From CAWAMD01 sp963783045 (GTDB lineage: Bacteria; Actinomycetota; Nitriliruptoria; Nitriliruptorales; Nitriliruptoraceae), in assembly GCA_963783045.1 (NCBI GenBank), contig CAWAMD010000008.1, positions 124,001 to 188,000 on the forward strand: a stretch of DNA of 64,000 nt, in the 5' to 3' direction. Below, piece after piece: positions 52,004-60,776 of this stretch; position 1 is the first letter of the stretch; the number at the start of each line of letters is the position of its first letter. The notes beneath the pieces are model-generated. The model was given only the letters and a program-made list of their open reading frames with translations. It was not told where the DNA came from and ran no database searches. The position numbers and the translations under genes are program-made.

Positions 52004-54892
52004 GTGCTGCCCTCCCACCCGCTCGCCCGCCGTCGCGTCGGTCGCGTCGGTCGCGTCGGTCGCGTCGGTCGCGTCGGTCGCCCCGTCGCCGCGGCCGCCG
52101 CCGCGGCGCTCTGCCTCGGTGCCCTGTCCTCGGCGGCGGCGCCGGCACGCGCCGCCGGTGGCGAGGGCACGCCGGCCGACTCCGCGGTCCCGCCGACCGC
52201 GCATCAGGCGTTGACCGTGCTGCCGCCCGGGAACTCGATGTTCTACCCCGTCGACGGGCAGGCGAAGGGGACGGCGACCGGTAACCCCGGCGACTTCGGC
52301 CCGCACGTCGACGACCAGCGCGAGATGTACTGGAGCTACGAGTTCAAGGACGGCGGGTTCCACGCGGACGGGACACCGCAGGAACCGCGCGCGGGTGTCC
52401 GCGTCTACTGGGACGACTACGGCGTCCCGACCATCGTCGGGGACACCGGCGAGGACGTGTGGTTCGGGGCGGGCTATGCGGTGGCGCAGCTGCGGCTCTT
52501 CCTCATCGACGCCGTCCGGCGGACCGCGCGGGGCACGATGGCCGAGCTCACCGGACCCGCGGCCGTCCCGGCCGACATCCAGCAGCGGACCCTGACCTAC
52601 TCCGAGGACGAGTACCGGGCCATGCTCGACCGGCTCGGACCCGACGGGCGCGAGGCCGTCGTCGGATACGCCGACGGGGTCAACGCCTGGATCGACGAGG
52701 TCATGGCGGACCCGTCGAAGATGCCGTCCGAGTACGGCGTCCTGAGCACGGTGCCGCAGAAGCTCACGCCGACCGACGTGCTCGCCGCCGGGGTGCTCAT
52801 CACGCGGACGGTCGCGTCCGAGGGCGGCAACGAGTTCGAGAACGTCAAGGCGCTCCGCGCGCTCGAGGACGCCTTCGGCACGCAGGCCGGCCGCGGGATC
52901 TTCCGCGACCTCGTCTGGCAGGAGGACGCGAAGGCCACGGTGACCATCCCGCGCAGCGAGGGCACCTTCTCGAGCCAGCCCACACCGCCCGGTGGTCGTA
53001 CCGCCGTCTTCGAGGCGATGGCGGACTGGGCGGACACGTTGCCGCTGTCGCTGGCGGACGGGCCGGGGACCGGGGCGGCGCCCGCACCCGCCGCGACCGA
53101 CGTGCCGGCGTCGGCGGGCGCGAGCGCGACCGACGCGGAGCCGACGGCGGGCGCGACCTCGGCCGCGCAGGAGTCGGTGGCGCAGGCCCTCGAGGAGTTC
53201 CGCGCCCAGCTGTCGGGCGGCTCGTTCATGGCCGCCGTCGCACCGAAGAAGACCGCCGACGGCCACGCGCTGCTCGTGTCGGAGCCCCAGCTCGGCTACA
53301 ACCCGACCCTGCTCGTGGAGCTCGAGGTCCACGGGGCCGGCTACGACGCCCGGGGCGTGTCGGTCCCGGGGCTCCCGACCGTCGGGATCGGCTACACCGA
53401 CACGGTCGCCTGGGCGCTGACGACCGGCAACTCGAAGACCATCGACTCCTACGTCGAGACGGTGCGCACCGCGGCCGACGGCACCCGCCAGTACCGCCAC
53501 GACGGCGCCTGGCACGACATGGACTGTCGCACCGAGACCGTGCGCTACCGCCAGGCCGTCGAGGGCGTGCCGATCGGGCCGGCCGCGTTCAGCGAGGACG
53601 TGCCGATCTGCCGCACCGTCCACGGTCCGCTCGTCGCGACGAGCGACGACGGCTCGATGGCCCGCTCCGTGCAGTACGCCATGTGGAACCACGAGATCGA
53701 CACGGTCGAAGGCATCCTCGACTGGAACCGGGCGAAGAACCTCGACGACTTCGCCGCCGCGATGCGCAAGGTCACCTGGAACGAGAACACCGGATACGCG
53801 GACGCCGACGGCCACATCGCGTTCTGGCACCCGGGCCGCTACCCGCGCCGGAACGCCGCCACCGACCAGCGGTTCCCCATCCCGGGCACCGGCGAGTACG
53901 ACAACGACGGCTACCTCCCGTTCGACGAGATGCCGCACATGGTCGATCCGGCGCAGGGCTACCTCGCCAACTGGAACACGAAGCCGGCCCACGGCTGGCT
54001 CGACGGCGTCGGTATCGGGTACACGAGCTACCCCGCCGGGCGCGGGCAGCGGGTCACGACGATCCTCGACCAGCTGGCCGCCCGCGACGACTGGACCTTC
54101 GAGGGGCTGCGCGCCCTCGACCGGGAGACCTCCCGGCGCGACGCGCGGGCACGCGCGTTCCTGCCGCTGCTCCTCGATCTGCGCCACCGGCCCGGTCTGT
54201 CCGGACGGCAGCGCGCGGCGCTCGACGTGCTGGCCGGCTGGGACCGATCGTTCAACGACGGGCTGTCGGACGACGGCACCACCGTCGGTGCGGCGCCGAC
54301 CATCTTCGACGCGACGCTCGAGGCGCTCTACGGCGAGCTGTTCGGCGACCTGCATCTCGACACCTACGACCTGGTCGCGCGGCAGCGCAACCTCGGTCGG
54401 CACCACTTCGACATGGGTCCCGTGGACAACCTCGCGCTGCGGATCCTCGAGCCGTCCGCCTCGTCGCTGACGCCGTCGCGTGACTACACCGGCGGACGCA
54501 CGCGTGACGAGGTCCTGGAGGCGGCGCTGGCGTCCGCCCTGGACGGGCTGGCCCGTGACCAGGGCGACGACGTGACCGCCTACCGTTCGGGCCTCCCGCA
54601 GGAGGCGGTCTGCAGCCCGACGGGTGGCATCGTCGGCCCGTGCGTGCAGATGCCCTTCGTCGAGCGCGGCACCTGGATCCACCTCGTCGGCTTCACCGAC
54701 GGTCCGGGGCGCCCCGGACCGGGCGACGTGCCCGCCGGTCACGGTTCGGACGCGACGTCCGCCGGGACGGTGGCGACGGCCGGGACCCCGCTGCCGACCA
54801 CGGGCGGCGGGCTCGCCTCGATGCTGTGGGGTCTGGCGGCGCTCGCCGGCGCCGGCGTTACTGCTCGACCTGGGCGCCGGCGGTGTCGATGA
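52004..54892 (+). CDS. Penicillin-amidase-family Ntn hydrolase with LPTTG wall-anchor tail
   Basis: The 962-residue protein has a signal peptide whose basic start contains five VGR repeats, followed by AAAAAAALCLGALSSAAAPARA. The penicillin acylase alpha region follows (VRVYWDDYGVPTIVGDTGEDVWFGAGYAVAQLRLFLID). The probable autocatalytic beta-chain serine is in LSGGSFMAAVAPKKTADGHALLVSEPQLGYNP (about 407), where Ser is followed by Phe rather than the usual Asn. It ends in PLPTTGGG, a hydrophobic stretch and GRRRC, a sortase-type signal. Family members deacylate penicillins or acyl-homoserine lactones. The GTG at 52004 has GAGGA upstream. The last 35 bp overlap the convergent sigma gene. Confidence 0.87.
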   Translation: MLPSHPLARRRVGRVGRVGRVGRVGRPVAAAAAAALCLGALSSAAAPARAAGGEGTPADSAVPPTAHQALTVLPPGNSMFYPVDGQAKGTATGNPGDFGPHVDDQREMYWSYEFKDGGFHADGTPQEPRAGVRVYWDDYGVPTIVGDTGEDVWFGAGYAVAQLRLFLIDAVRRTARGTMAELTGPAAVPADIQQRTLTYSEDEYRAMLDRLGPDGREAVVGYADGVNAWIDEVMADPSKMPSEYGVLSTVPQKLTPTDVLAAGVLITRTVASEGGNEFENVKALRALEDAFGTQAGRGIFRDLVWQEDAKATVTIPRSEGTFSSQPTPPGGRTAVFEAMADWADTLPLSLADGPGTGAAPAPAATDVPASAGASATDAEPTAGATSAAQESVAQALEEFRAQLSGGSFMAAVAPKKTADGHALLVSEPQLGYNPTLLVELEVHGAGYDARGVSVPGLPTVGIGYTDTVAWALTTGNSKTIDSYVETVRTAADGTRQYRHDGAWHDMDCRTETVRYRQAVEGVPIGPAAFSEDVPICRTVHGPLVATSDDGSMARSVQYAMWNHEIDTVEGILDWNRAKNLDDFAAAMRKVTWNENTGYADADGHIAFWHPGRYPRRNAATDQRFPIPGTGEYDNDGYLPFDEMPHMVDPAQGYLANWNTKPAHGWLDGVGIGYTSYPAGRGQRVTTILDQLAARDDWTFEGLRALDRETSRRDARARAFLPLLLDLRHRPGLSGRQRAALDVLAGWDRSFNDGLSDDGTTVGAAPTIFDATLEALYGELFGDLHLDTYDLVARQRNLGRHHFDMGPVDNLALRILEPSASSLTPSRDYTGGRTRDEVLEAALASALDGLARDQGDDVTAYRSGLPQEAVCSPTGGIVGPCVQMPFVERGTWIHLVGFTDGPGRPGPGDVPAGHGSDATSAGTVATAGTPLPTTGGGLASMLWGLAALAGAGVTARPGRRRCR
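52037..52081 (+). repeat. 9-bp tandem repeat encoding (VGR)5 in the signal peptide
   Basis: Five perfect copies of GTCGGTCGC lie in frame in the amidase signal peptide. Copy-number change would alter positive charge without a frameshift. Confidence 0.95.
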
Positions 54893-56105
54893 GACCCTGG
54901 AGCCGGTTCGCGCGCGAGGGATGGCGCAGCTTCGCGAGCGTCTTCTTCTCGATCTGGCGGATGCGCTCCCGGGTGACGCCGTAGCGCTCCCCGATCTCCT
55001 CGAGGGTGTGGCACTCACCGTCGAGCAGGCCGAACCGCATCATGAGCACGCCCCGTTCCCGGTCCTCGAGGCTGTCGAGTGCGTCGCTCAGCTCGAGGCG
55101 CGTGAGCACGAAGGCGGCGGCGAGCTCGGGGTCGATCGCGTCCTCGTCGGGGACCAGCTCGCCGATGGTGGTGTCGCCGTCCTCGCCGACGGGCCGATCG
55201 AGCGAGGCGATGTCGCGGCCGGCCAACCGGATCTCACGGAGCCGGGTGAGGTCGAGACCGAGCGACTCGGCGAGCTCCTCGTCCGAGGGGTCGCGACCGA
55301 GCTGCTGGACGAGATCGAGCTCCGAACGGCGGATCTTGGACACCATCTCGTGCACGTGGACCGGCAGGCGCACCGCGCGGGACTTGTTCGCCGTCCCCCG
55401 GGTCAGGGCCTGGCGGATCCACCACGTCGCGTAGGTCGAGAACTTGTAGCCCTTCGTGTGGTCGAACTTCTCGACCCCGCGGATGAGCCCGAGGTTGCCC
55501 TCCTGGATGAGCTCGAGGAGGGACAGGCCACGGCCGAGGTAGCGCCGGGCCACCGACACGACGAGCCGGAGGTTGGCGCAGATCATCCGCTCCTGCGCCC
55601 CCGCCCCGTTGGCCGCGACGACCCGGAGGCGGGCCCGCCGCTCCGGGGTGAAGGGAGCGCCGCTCTCGAGCAGCGCCTGCGCGGCGCGGCCGGCCTGGTC
55701 ACGCTTGGCGAGGTCGACCTCCTCCTCGGGCGTGAGCAGCGCCACCTGACCGATGGCGTTCAGGTACTGCCGCACCGAGTCGGTCGACGCCGTGAGCGGG
55801 ATGGCCGGCGGCGGGGGCGCGTCGTCGCTCAGGTCGTCGACGACGACCATCCCGGTGTCACGGGCCGCCTGGCTGACGTCCTCGATCCAGGCGTCCCCGT
55901 CGTTCAGGGGGTCGTGGAGGTGGTGGAGCTCCGAGAGCAGGACGTAGCCGCGGCCCGCGCCCCGCTGGAACAGCTCGCGAAGGCCCTCCTTGCGCGATAC
56001 CAGCTCAGCGGCTTCCACTCGCGTACGGCTCCCTCGCCCGACTGCCCCTGCCGGTGGACGACCGGGGTCGTCCGGCCGCAACCGTACCGTCGGCGTTCCG
56101 ATCAT
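54858..56105 (-). CDS. RNA polymerase sigma-70 factor, principal type
   Basis: The protein of about 415 residues has region 1.1-like sequence (EGLRELFQRGAGRGYVLLSELHHL), region 1.2 (DSVRQYLNAIGQVALLTPEEE), region 2 (LIQEGNLGLIRGVEKFDHTKGYKFSTYATWWIRQALTR), region 3 and region 4 (LEEIGERYGVTRERIRQIEKKTLAKLRH). It is a group 1/2 sigma, possibly the housekeeping factor. The start is uncertain: ATG 56105 has no ribosome site, while GTG 56018 has GAGGGAG ten bases upstream and opens just before region 1.1. Its 3' end overlaps the amidase gene by 35 bp. Confidence 0.92.
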   Translation of the reverse strand: MIGTPTVRLRPDDPGRPPAGAVGRGSRTRVEAAELVSRKEGLRELFQRGAGRGYVLLSELHHLHDPLNDGDAWIEDVSQAARDTGMVVVDDLSDDAPPPPAIPLTASTDSVRQYLNAIGQVALLTPEEEVDLAKRDQAGRAAQALLESGAPFTPERRARLRVVAANGAGAQERMICANLRLVVSVARRYLGRGLSLLELIQEGNLGLIRGVEKFDHTKGYKFSTYATWWIRQALTRGTANKSRAVRLPVHVHEMVSKIRRSELDLVQQLGRDPSDEELAESLGLDLTRLREIRLAGRDIASLDRPVGEDGDTTIGELVPDEDAIDPELAAAFVLTRLELSDALDSLEDRERGVLMMRFGLLDGECHTLEEIGERYGVTRERIRQIEKKTLAKLRHPSRANRLQGLIDTAGAQVEQ

Positions 56106-56160
56106 GACGGCAAGTTTCGAACGGACCCCGATTCCCCGAGCCACATCGCTGATGGTCGCG

Positions 56161-57915
56161 TCAGCGCTCGTCGTCGATCGTCAGGCTCAGCTCCAGCCAG
56201 CGCTCCTCGACGCCGGCGAGCTCCTCCTCGACGCCGGCGAGCTCTCCGTCGAGGTCTGCCGCGGCTTCGTAGTCGGCACCGACGGCGGCGAGCGCCCGGT
56301 GCAGCTCCTCGCGGCGCCCCGCGAGCCGGTCCATGCGCTGCTCGAGCGACCGCAGCGTCCGGCGTGCCTCCTGACGCTCGCGGTTCTCCTGCGCCGATCG
56401 GCTCGCCCCGCCGTCGCCGGTCCCCGCACGGGCGGCCCGCTGCCGACGCTCCTGCTCGGCGGCGCGGTACCGGTCCCAGTCGAGGTGCCGGGTGACCCGC
56501 CCGCCGGGCGCCACCGCGTACAGGCCGTCGGTCAGCCGGTCGAGGACGTAGCGGTCGTGGCTGGCGACGATGACCGTGCCGCCGAACCCGTCGAGGTGGT
56601 CCTCGAGCACGTTCAGCGTGTCGAGGTCGAGGTCGTTCGTCGGCTCGTCGAGCACGAGCACGTTCGGGGCGGCCACGAGCATGTGCAGGAGCGCGAGCCG
56701 GCGGCGCTCCCCGCCGGACAGCCGCGCGACCGACGCCTGCTGCAGCGACGCGTCGAAGCCGAACCGCTCGGCGAGCCGGTGCGCGGCGAGCCGCTCGCCG
56801 TTGGCCAGCGGGATCCACTCGGCGATCGCGGTGATGGTGTCGAGAACCCGCGTGTCGGACGGCGGGACGGACGCCTCCTGCTCATAGACCCCGAACTCGA
56901 CCGTCTGCCCGACCTTCACCTGCCCGGCATCGGGCTCGAGCTGGCCGGTCATGACGTGCAGCAGCGTCGTCTTCCCGGCGCCGTTCGGCCCGACGACGCC
57001 GACGCGGTCACCCGGCCCGAGACCGAGCGACACGTCACGGAGGACGACGTGCTCCCCGTAGGCGAGCGAGACCTCCTCGAGGTCGAGCACGTCCGACCCG
57101 AGCCGCCGGCGCCCGGTCCCGAGGTTGAGCTGCACCGGCTCGTCGTCGCGTCCGGCGTCCTGGAGCGCGGCGACCTGGTCGAGCCGGAACTTCGGCTTGC
57201 TCGAGCGGGCCTTCGGGCCGCGCCGCAGCCAGGCGATCTCCTTGCGCAGCAGGTTCTGCCGGCGCCGTTCGCGCCGCTCGGCCAACGCCTGGCGCTCCGC
57301 GCGGGCCTCGAGCACCGTCGAGTAGGTCCCCTCGTGCCAGTACACCCGCTGCTCGTCGATCTCGATCATCCGGTTCGTGAGCCGCTCGAGGAAGTAGCGG
57401 TCGTGGGTGACCATGAGCACCCCGCCGGCCCGCAGCCGCAGCTGCTCCTCGAGCCAGTCGATCGTGTCGACGTCGAGGTGGTTCGTCGGCTCGTCCAGGA
57501 TCAGCAGGTCCGAGTCGGGCAGCAGCGCGCCCGCCAGCGCCGCACGCCGGCGCTGTCCTCCCGACAGCCGGCCGACCGGGGCGGCCGGGTCGAGGCCGAG
57601 CACGTCGAGCATGGCCTCGGCCTCGTGCTCCCGGACGGTCCGGTCGGCGCCGAGCGCCACCTCGATCGCGGGCACGTCCGGGTTCGGCCGTGGGTCCTGC
57701 GCGAGGAACGCCAGCCGTGCCTGACGGTTCCAGACCACCTCGCCGGCGTCGGGCTCCTCGCGACCGGCGAGGAGCGCGAGCAGGGTCGTCTTCCCGGAGC
57801 CGTTCGGACCGACGATGCCGACGTGGTCCTCCGTGGACAGGCCGAAGCTGACCTCCGAGAACAGGGTCCTGCCCTCGTAGCCCTTCGCGAGACCGGAGAC
57901 GCTGAGCACATGCAT
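56161..57915 (-). CDS. ABC-F ATPase, Uup-like
   Basis: The 584-residue protein has two ABC domains: GPNGSGKTTLLALLAG / LSGGQRRRAALAGALL / LLILDEPTNHLDVDTIDW and GPNGAGKTTLLHVMTG / LSGGERRRLALLHML / VLVLDEPTNDLDLDT. They are joined by a linker, and a C-terminal coiled coil follows. There is no membrane domain. ABC-F proteins act on the ribosome; Uup-type members affect translation and DNA stability. The ATG is at 57915. It ends 55 bp before the sigma gene start on the same strand. Confidence 0.92.
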   Translation of the reverse strand: MHVLSVSGLAKGYEGRTLFSEVSFGLSTEDHVGIVGPNGSGKTTLLALLAGREEPDAGEVVWNRQARLAFLAQDPRPNPDVPAIEVALGADRTVREHEAEAMLDVLGLDPAAPVGRLSGGQRRRAALAGALLPDSDLLILDEPTNHLDVDTIDWLEEQLRLRAGGVLMVTHDRYFLERLTNRMIEIDEQRVYWHEGTYSTVLEARAERQALAERRERRRQNLLRKEIAWLRRGPKARSSKPKFRLDQVAALQDAGRDDEPVQLNLGTGRRRLGSDVLDLEEVSLAYGEHVVLRDVSLGLGPGDRVGVVGPNGAGKTTLLHVMTGQLEPDAGQVKVGQTVEFGVYEQEASVPPSDTRVLDTITAIAEWIPLANGERLAAHRLAERFGFDASLQQASVARLSGGERRRLALLHMLVAAPNVLVLDEPTNDLDLDTLNVLEDHLDGFGGTVIVASHDRYVLDRLTDGLYAVAPGGRVTRHLDWDRYRAAEQERRQRAARAGTGDGGASRSAQENRERQEARRTLRSLEQRMDRLAGRREELHRALAAVGADYEAAADLDGELAGVEEELAGVEERWLELSLTIDDER

Positions 57916-57987
57916 GCGCGGCAGGGTAGGAGCAACGGCGCCCTCGGTACCGTGCCGGGGTGTCCGCATGCCCCTGAGGAGGTGCCG

Positions 57988-58437
57988 ATGCCGCCGCCCG
58001 CCGTCACCGTCGTCTACGTGCTCGCGGCCGGACGTCCGCTGCTCGTCATCGACGTGGGGGCTGACGGGCAGGACGGCCGGGGCGCGCTGACCGCCGCCGG
58101 CGATCCGGTCGCGTGGTCCTTCCTCGACCGCGGCTTCAAGCTGCTGCCCGGGTTCTTCGAGGTGACGCTGCCCGAGGAGACCGACCTGCAGCTCACCGTC
58201 CGGGACGGACGGCTCGCGCTGGTGGCTCCCGGCGACCACGTCGTCACCGCGGCGCCGCTCGACGACGTGCCGACGGAATGGCTCGACGCCTGCCGCGACG
58301 AGTCGGCGGCGATCGTCATGGTGGGCCGCGGGACGGGCGCCGCCGACGCGCCCACGCCGCTCGAGGCGACCCGCGCCGTCCACGCCGCGGCGAAGGCCGC
58401 ACGGGTGATCGGCGGCGTGGTGCCCCTCACCGCCTGA
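57988..58437 (+). CDS. Hypothetical protein, 149 aa
   Basis: I do not recognise this family. The product is soluble, acidic and mostly beta: VTVVYVLAAGRPLLVIDVGAD, a LLPGFFEVTLPEETDLQLTVRDGRLALVAPGD core, and a C-terminal helix (EATRAVHAAAKAARVIGGVVPL). There is no signal peptide or metal motif. The ATG at 57988 sits five bases after GAGGAGG, good evidence for a real gene. It lies 30 bp upstream of the second ABC-F gene, so it may be co-expressed with it. Confidence 0.6.
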   Translation: MPPPAVTVVYVLAAGRPLLVIDVGADGQDGRGALTAAGDPVAWSFLDRGFKLLPGFFEVTLPEETDLQLTVRDGRLALVAPGDHVVTAAPLDDVPTEWLDACRDESAAIVMVGRGTGAADAPTPLEATRAVHAAAKAARVIGGVVPLTA

Positions 58438-58467
58438 CCGGCTGCGGCGCCGGGTTACCCTCCCGCC

Positions 58468-60429
58468 ATGATCACCCTCGCGAACGTGGCGAAGGCCCAC
58501 GGTGCCGATCCCCTCTTCCGTGACGTCGGGCTCCAGCTCGTCCCGGGACGTCGCGTCGCGCTCGTCGGCGGGAACGGCGCCGGCAAGACGACGCTGCTCG
58601 AGATCGTCGTCGGACGACAGCAGGCCGACACGGGCGAGGTGAGCCGCGCCCGGGACGTGCGTGTCGGCTACCTCCCGCAGGAGCCGCCGCTCGTCCGCGA
58701 CGGCACGGTGCTCGAGGAGGTCCTGCGTGGGGCGGCCCACGTCCTCGAGCTGCAGGACCGGCTCCGCGAGCTCGAGGAGCGCATCGCCGGCTCGAACGGG
58801 TCCGACGAGGCGCTGCTGACCGAGTACGGAACGCTCCAGCACCGCTTCGAGCAGCTCGGCGGGTTCCGTATCGAGGCCGAGGCGCAGCGCGTCATGGCCG
58901 GCCTCGGGTTCGACCCCGACGACGGCGGCCGGCAGCTGCGTGAGCTCTCGGGTGGCTGGCTGATGCGGGTGGCGCTCGCCCGGCTGCTGCTGTCGCGGCC
59001 CGATCTGCTCGTGCTCGACGAGCCGACGAACCACCTCGACATCGAGTCCATCGAGTGGCTCGAGCAGACGCTGCGGGCGCACGAGGGTGCCGTGCTGTTC
59101 GTCAGCCACGACCGCGACTTCATCGACGGGGTCGCCGATCGGATCGTGGAGCTGTCCGCCGGCGCCGCCACCGAGTACGTCGTCGACGGCTTCGCGGACT
59201 TCATCGCCCAGCGCGAGCAGCGACTCGAGCAGCTCCGGGCCGCGGCCCGTCAGCAGCAGCGCGAGATCGCCGCGACCGAGCAGTTCATCGAGCGGTTCCG
59301 CTACAAGGCGACGAAGGCCCGGCAGGTGCAGAGCCGGATCAAGGCCCTCGACCGCGTCGACCGGGTCGAGGTCCCCGACGACAAGCAGACGAGCGCGCGG
59401 TTCGCCTTCCCCCCGCCACGGCGCTCGGGGCGGGTCGTTGCCGAGCTCACCGACGTGCACCTGTCCTTCGGCGAGCGGCACGTCTACCGGGGGCTCGACC
59501 TCGTCATCGAGCGCGGCGAGAAGATCGCCGTCGTCGGCCCGAACGGCGCCGGCAAGTCGACGCTGCTCAAGCTGCTCACCGGACACCTGGAGGCCGATGC
59601 CGGCGACGTGGCCATCGGCCACAACGTGGACCGTGCCTACTTCGCGCAGCACCAGGTGGACGCCCTCGACCTCGACCGGACCGTGCTGGCCGAGTTCTCC
59701 AGCGGCCTGGGGGAGGAGCACCGCGGGAAGAACGTGCGCAGCATGCTCGGGTCCTTCGGCTTCCCCGGTGACGCGCCGGACCGCACGGTGCGCTCCTGCT
59801 CCGGTGGCGAACGGACGCGGCTCGCCCTTGCGAAGCTCATGGCGCACCCCGTCAACCTGCTGTGCCTCGACGAGCCGACGAACCACCTCGACATCGCCAG
59901 CCGCGACCTGCTCGAGGACGCGCTGACCGCCTACCCCGGCACGATCGTGATGGTCACCCACGACCGCCACGTCATCCGCGGCGTCGCCGACCGCATCCTC
60001 GAGGTGCGCGACGGGCACGCACGCCTGTTCCCCGGGGACTGGGAGGACTACCTCGACCGCACCGCTGGTGGCGACGATCGGGCCGCACCCGACCGTCCGG
60101 CGCCCCTGCCGGCGCGCGAGCCCGACGAGAAGACCCGCAAGCGCCGGGAGGCGGACCTGCGCAACCGCCTCTACCGCGAGACGAAGGACCTGCGCGCCGA
60201 GGTGGAACGGATCGAGTCCGTGCTCGAGCGTACGGAGGCGGAGGTCGCGGATCTGACCCGGGCGCTGGCGGAGCCCGGCGTCTACGACGACAACGACCGG
60301 GTGAAGAACCTCGTCGCCGCGCATCAGGACGCCAAGACCCGCGCCGCCGACCTCATGAGCCGCTGGGAGGAGGCGCAGCTGGCGCTGGAGCAGGCGACCG
60401 AGCGGGTCGAGTCCGAGTTCGCGAGCTGA
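58468..60429 (+). CDS. ABC-F ATPase with long linker and C-terminal extension
   Basis: The 653-residue protein has GGNGAGKTTLLEIVVG / LSGGWLMRVALARLLL / LLVLDEPTNHLDIESIEW and GPNGAGKSTLLKLLTG / CSGGERTRLALAKLM / LLCLDEPTNHLDIASRDL. A charged linker (YKATKARQVQSRIKALDRVDRVE) lies between them. A C-terminal coiled coil of about 100 residues follows (ETKDLRAEVERIESVLERTEAEVADLT). It is a ribosome-acting ABC-F, closer to the translation/repair types than to a drug pump. The ATG is at 58468. Confidence 0.92.
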   Translation: MITLANVAKAHGADPLFRDVGLQLVPGRRVALVGGNGAGKTTLLEIVVGRQQADTGEVSRARDVRVGYLPQEPPLVRDGTVLEEVLRGAAHVLELQDRLRELEERIAGSNGSDEALLTEYGTLQHRFEQLGGFRIEAEAQRVMAGLGFDPDDGGRQLRELSGGWLMRVALARLLLSRPDLLVLDEPTNHLDIESIEWLEQTLRAHEGAVLFVSHDRDFIDGVADRIVELSAGAATEYVVDGFADFIAQREQRLEQLRAAARQQQREIAATEQFIERFRYKATKARQVQSRIKALDRVDRVEVPDDKQTSARFAFPPPRRSGRVVAELTDVHLSFGERHVYRGLDLVIERGEKIAVVGPNGAGKSTLLKLLTGHLEADAGDVAIGHNVDRAYFAQHQVDALDLDRTVLAEFSSGLGEEHRGKNVRSMLGSFGFPGDAPDRTVRSCSGGERTRLALAKLMAHPVNLLCLDEPTNHLDIASRDLLEDALTAYPGTIVMVTHDRHVIRGVADRILEVRDGHARLFPGDWEDYLDRTAGGDDRAAPDRPAPLPAREPDEKTRKRREADLRNRLYRETKDLRAEVERIESVLERTEAEVADLTRALAEPGVYDDNDRVKNLVAAHQDAKTRAADLMSRWEEAQLALEQATERVESEFAS

Positions 60430-60776
60430 CCATGCCGATGAACGACGGAGTCCCGACTTCTCCACTTCAACCCTCCTCCCTTCCTCCACCTTGTGGCTAT
60501 CCCCCTCCCCTCCTATGCAGGTCGGCCGCTTCGACGTGCTCGACCCGCGCCTCCGGAGGCCTGGTCCGCTCGCCGCCCGACGCCGCGAACCCGGATTCCC
60601 CCCGTCCGAGCGGACGGTGATCAGGACGCCATGACCGGGTGTTTCGGACGTGCCCTCGCCCGTCCGTCCCGCAAATCGGTTGACTTGTCGTGATGTGCCG
60701 TAACCCTGGGTGGTGCCGATCGTTAGGACCTGTGGACGCCGAGAATCGGCGCCCGCGGGATCAGGGGAGGTACCAG
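60430..60776. other. Intergenic region, 347 bp, with pyrimidine tract and possible promoter
   Basis: No gene is supported. It holds a C/T-rich tract (about 60458-60525) and TTGACT at 60680-60685 with TAACCC 15 bp downstream as a weak promoter candidate. A GCCGA/TCGGC hairpin lies at 60738-60750, with the ribosome site AGGGGAGG before the next gene. Confidence 0.5.

Noticed and set aside
51863..55018. 1051-codon minus-strand frame opposite the amidase gene
   Set aside because: Composition is low-complexity Arg/Gly/Val; the plus strand has signal peptide, amidase motifs and anchor.
58000..60489. Minus-strand open frame extending the Uup-like gene far upstream (total 1442 codons)
   Set aside because: The extension is antisense to the second ABC-F gene and has no recognisable domain; ABC-F homology starts at 57915.
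60493..60693. 66-codon frame upstream of the Ser/Thr-rich surface protein
   Set aside because: No ribosome site, no conserved features, runs across a possible promoter; more likely non-coding.
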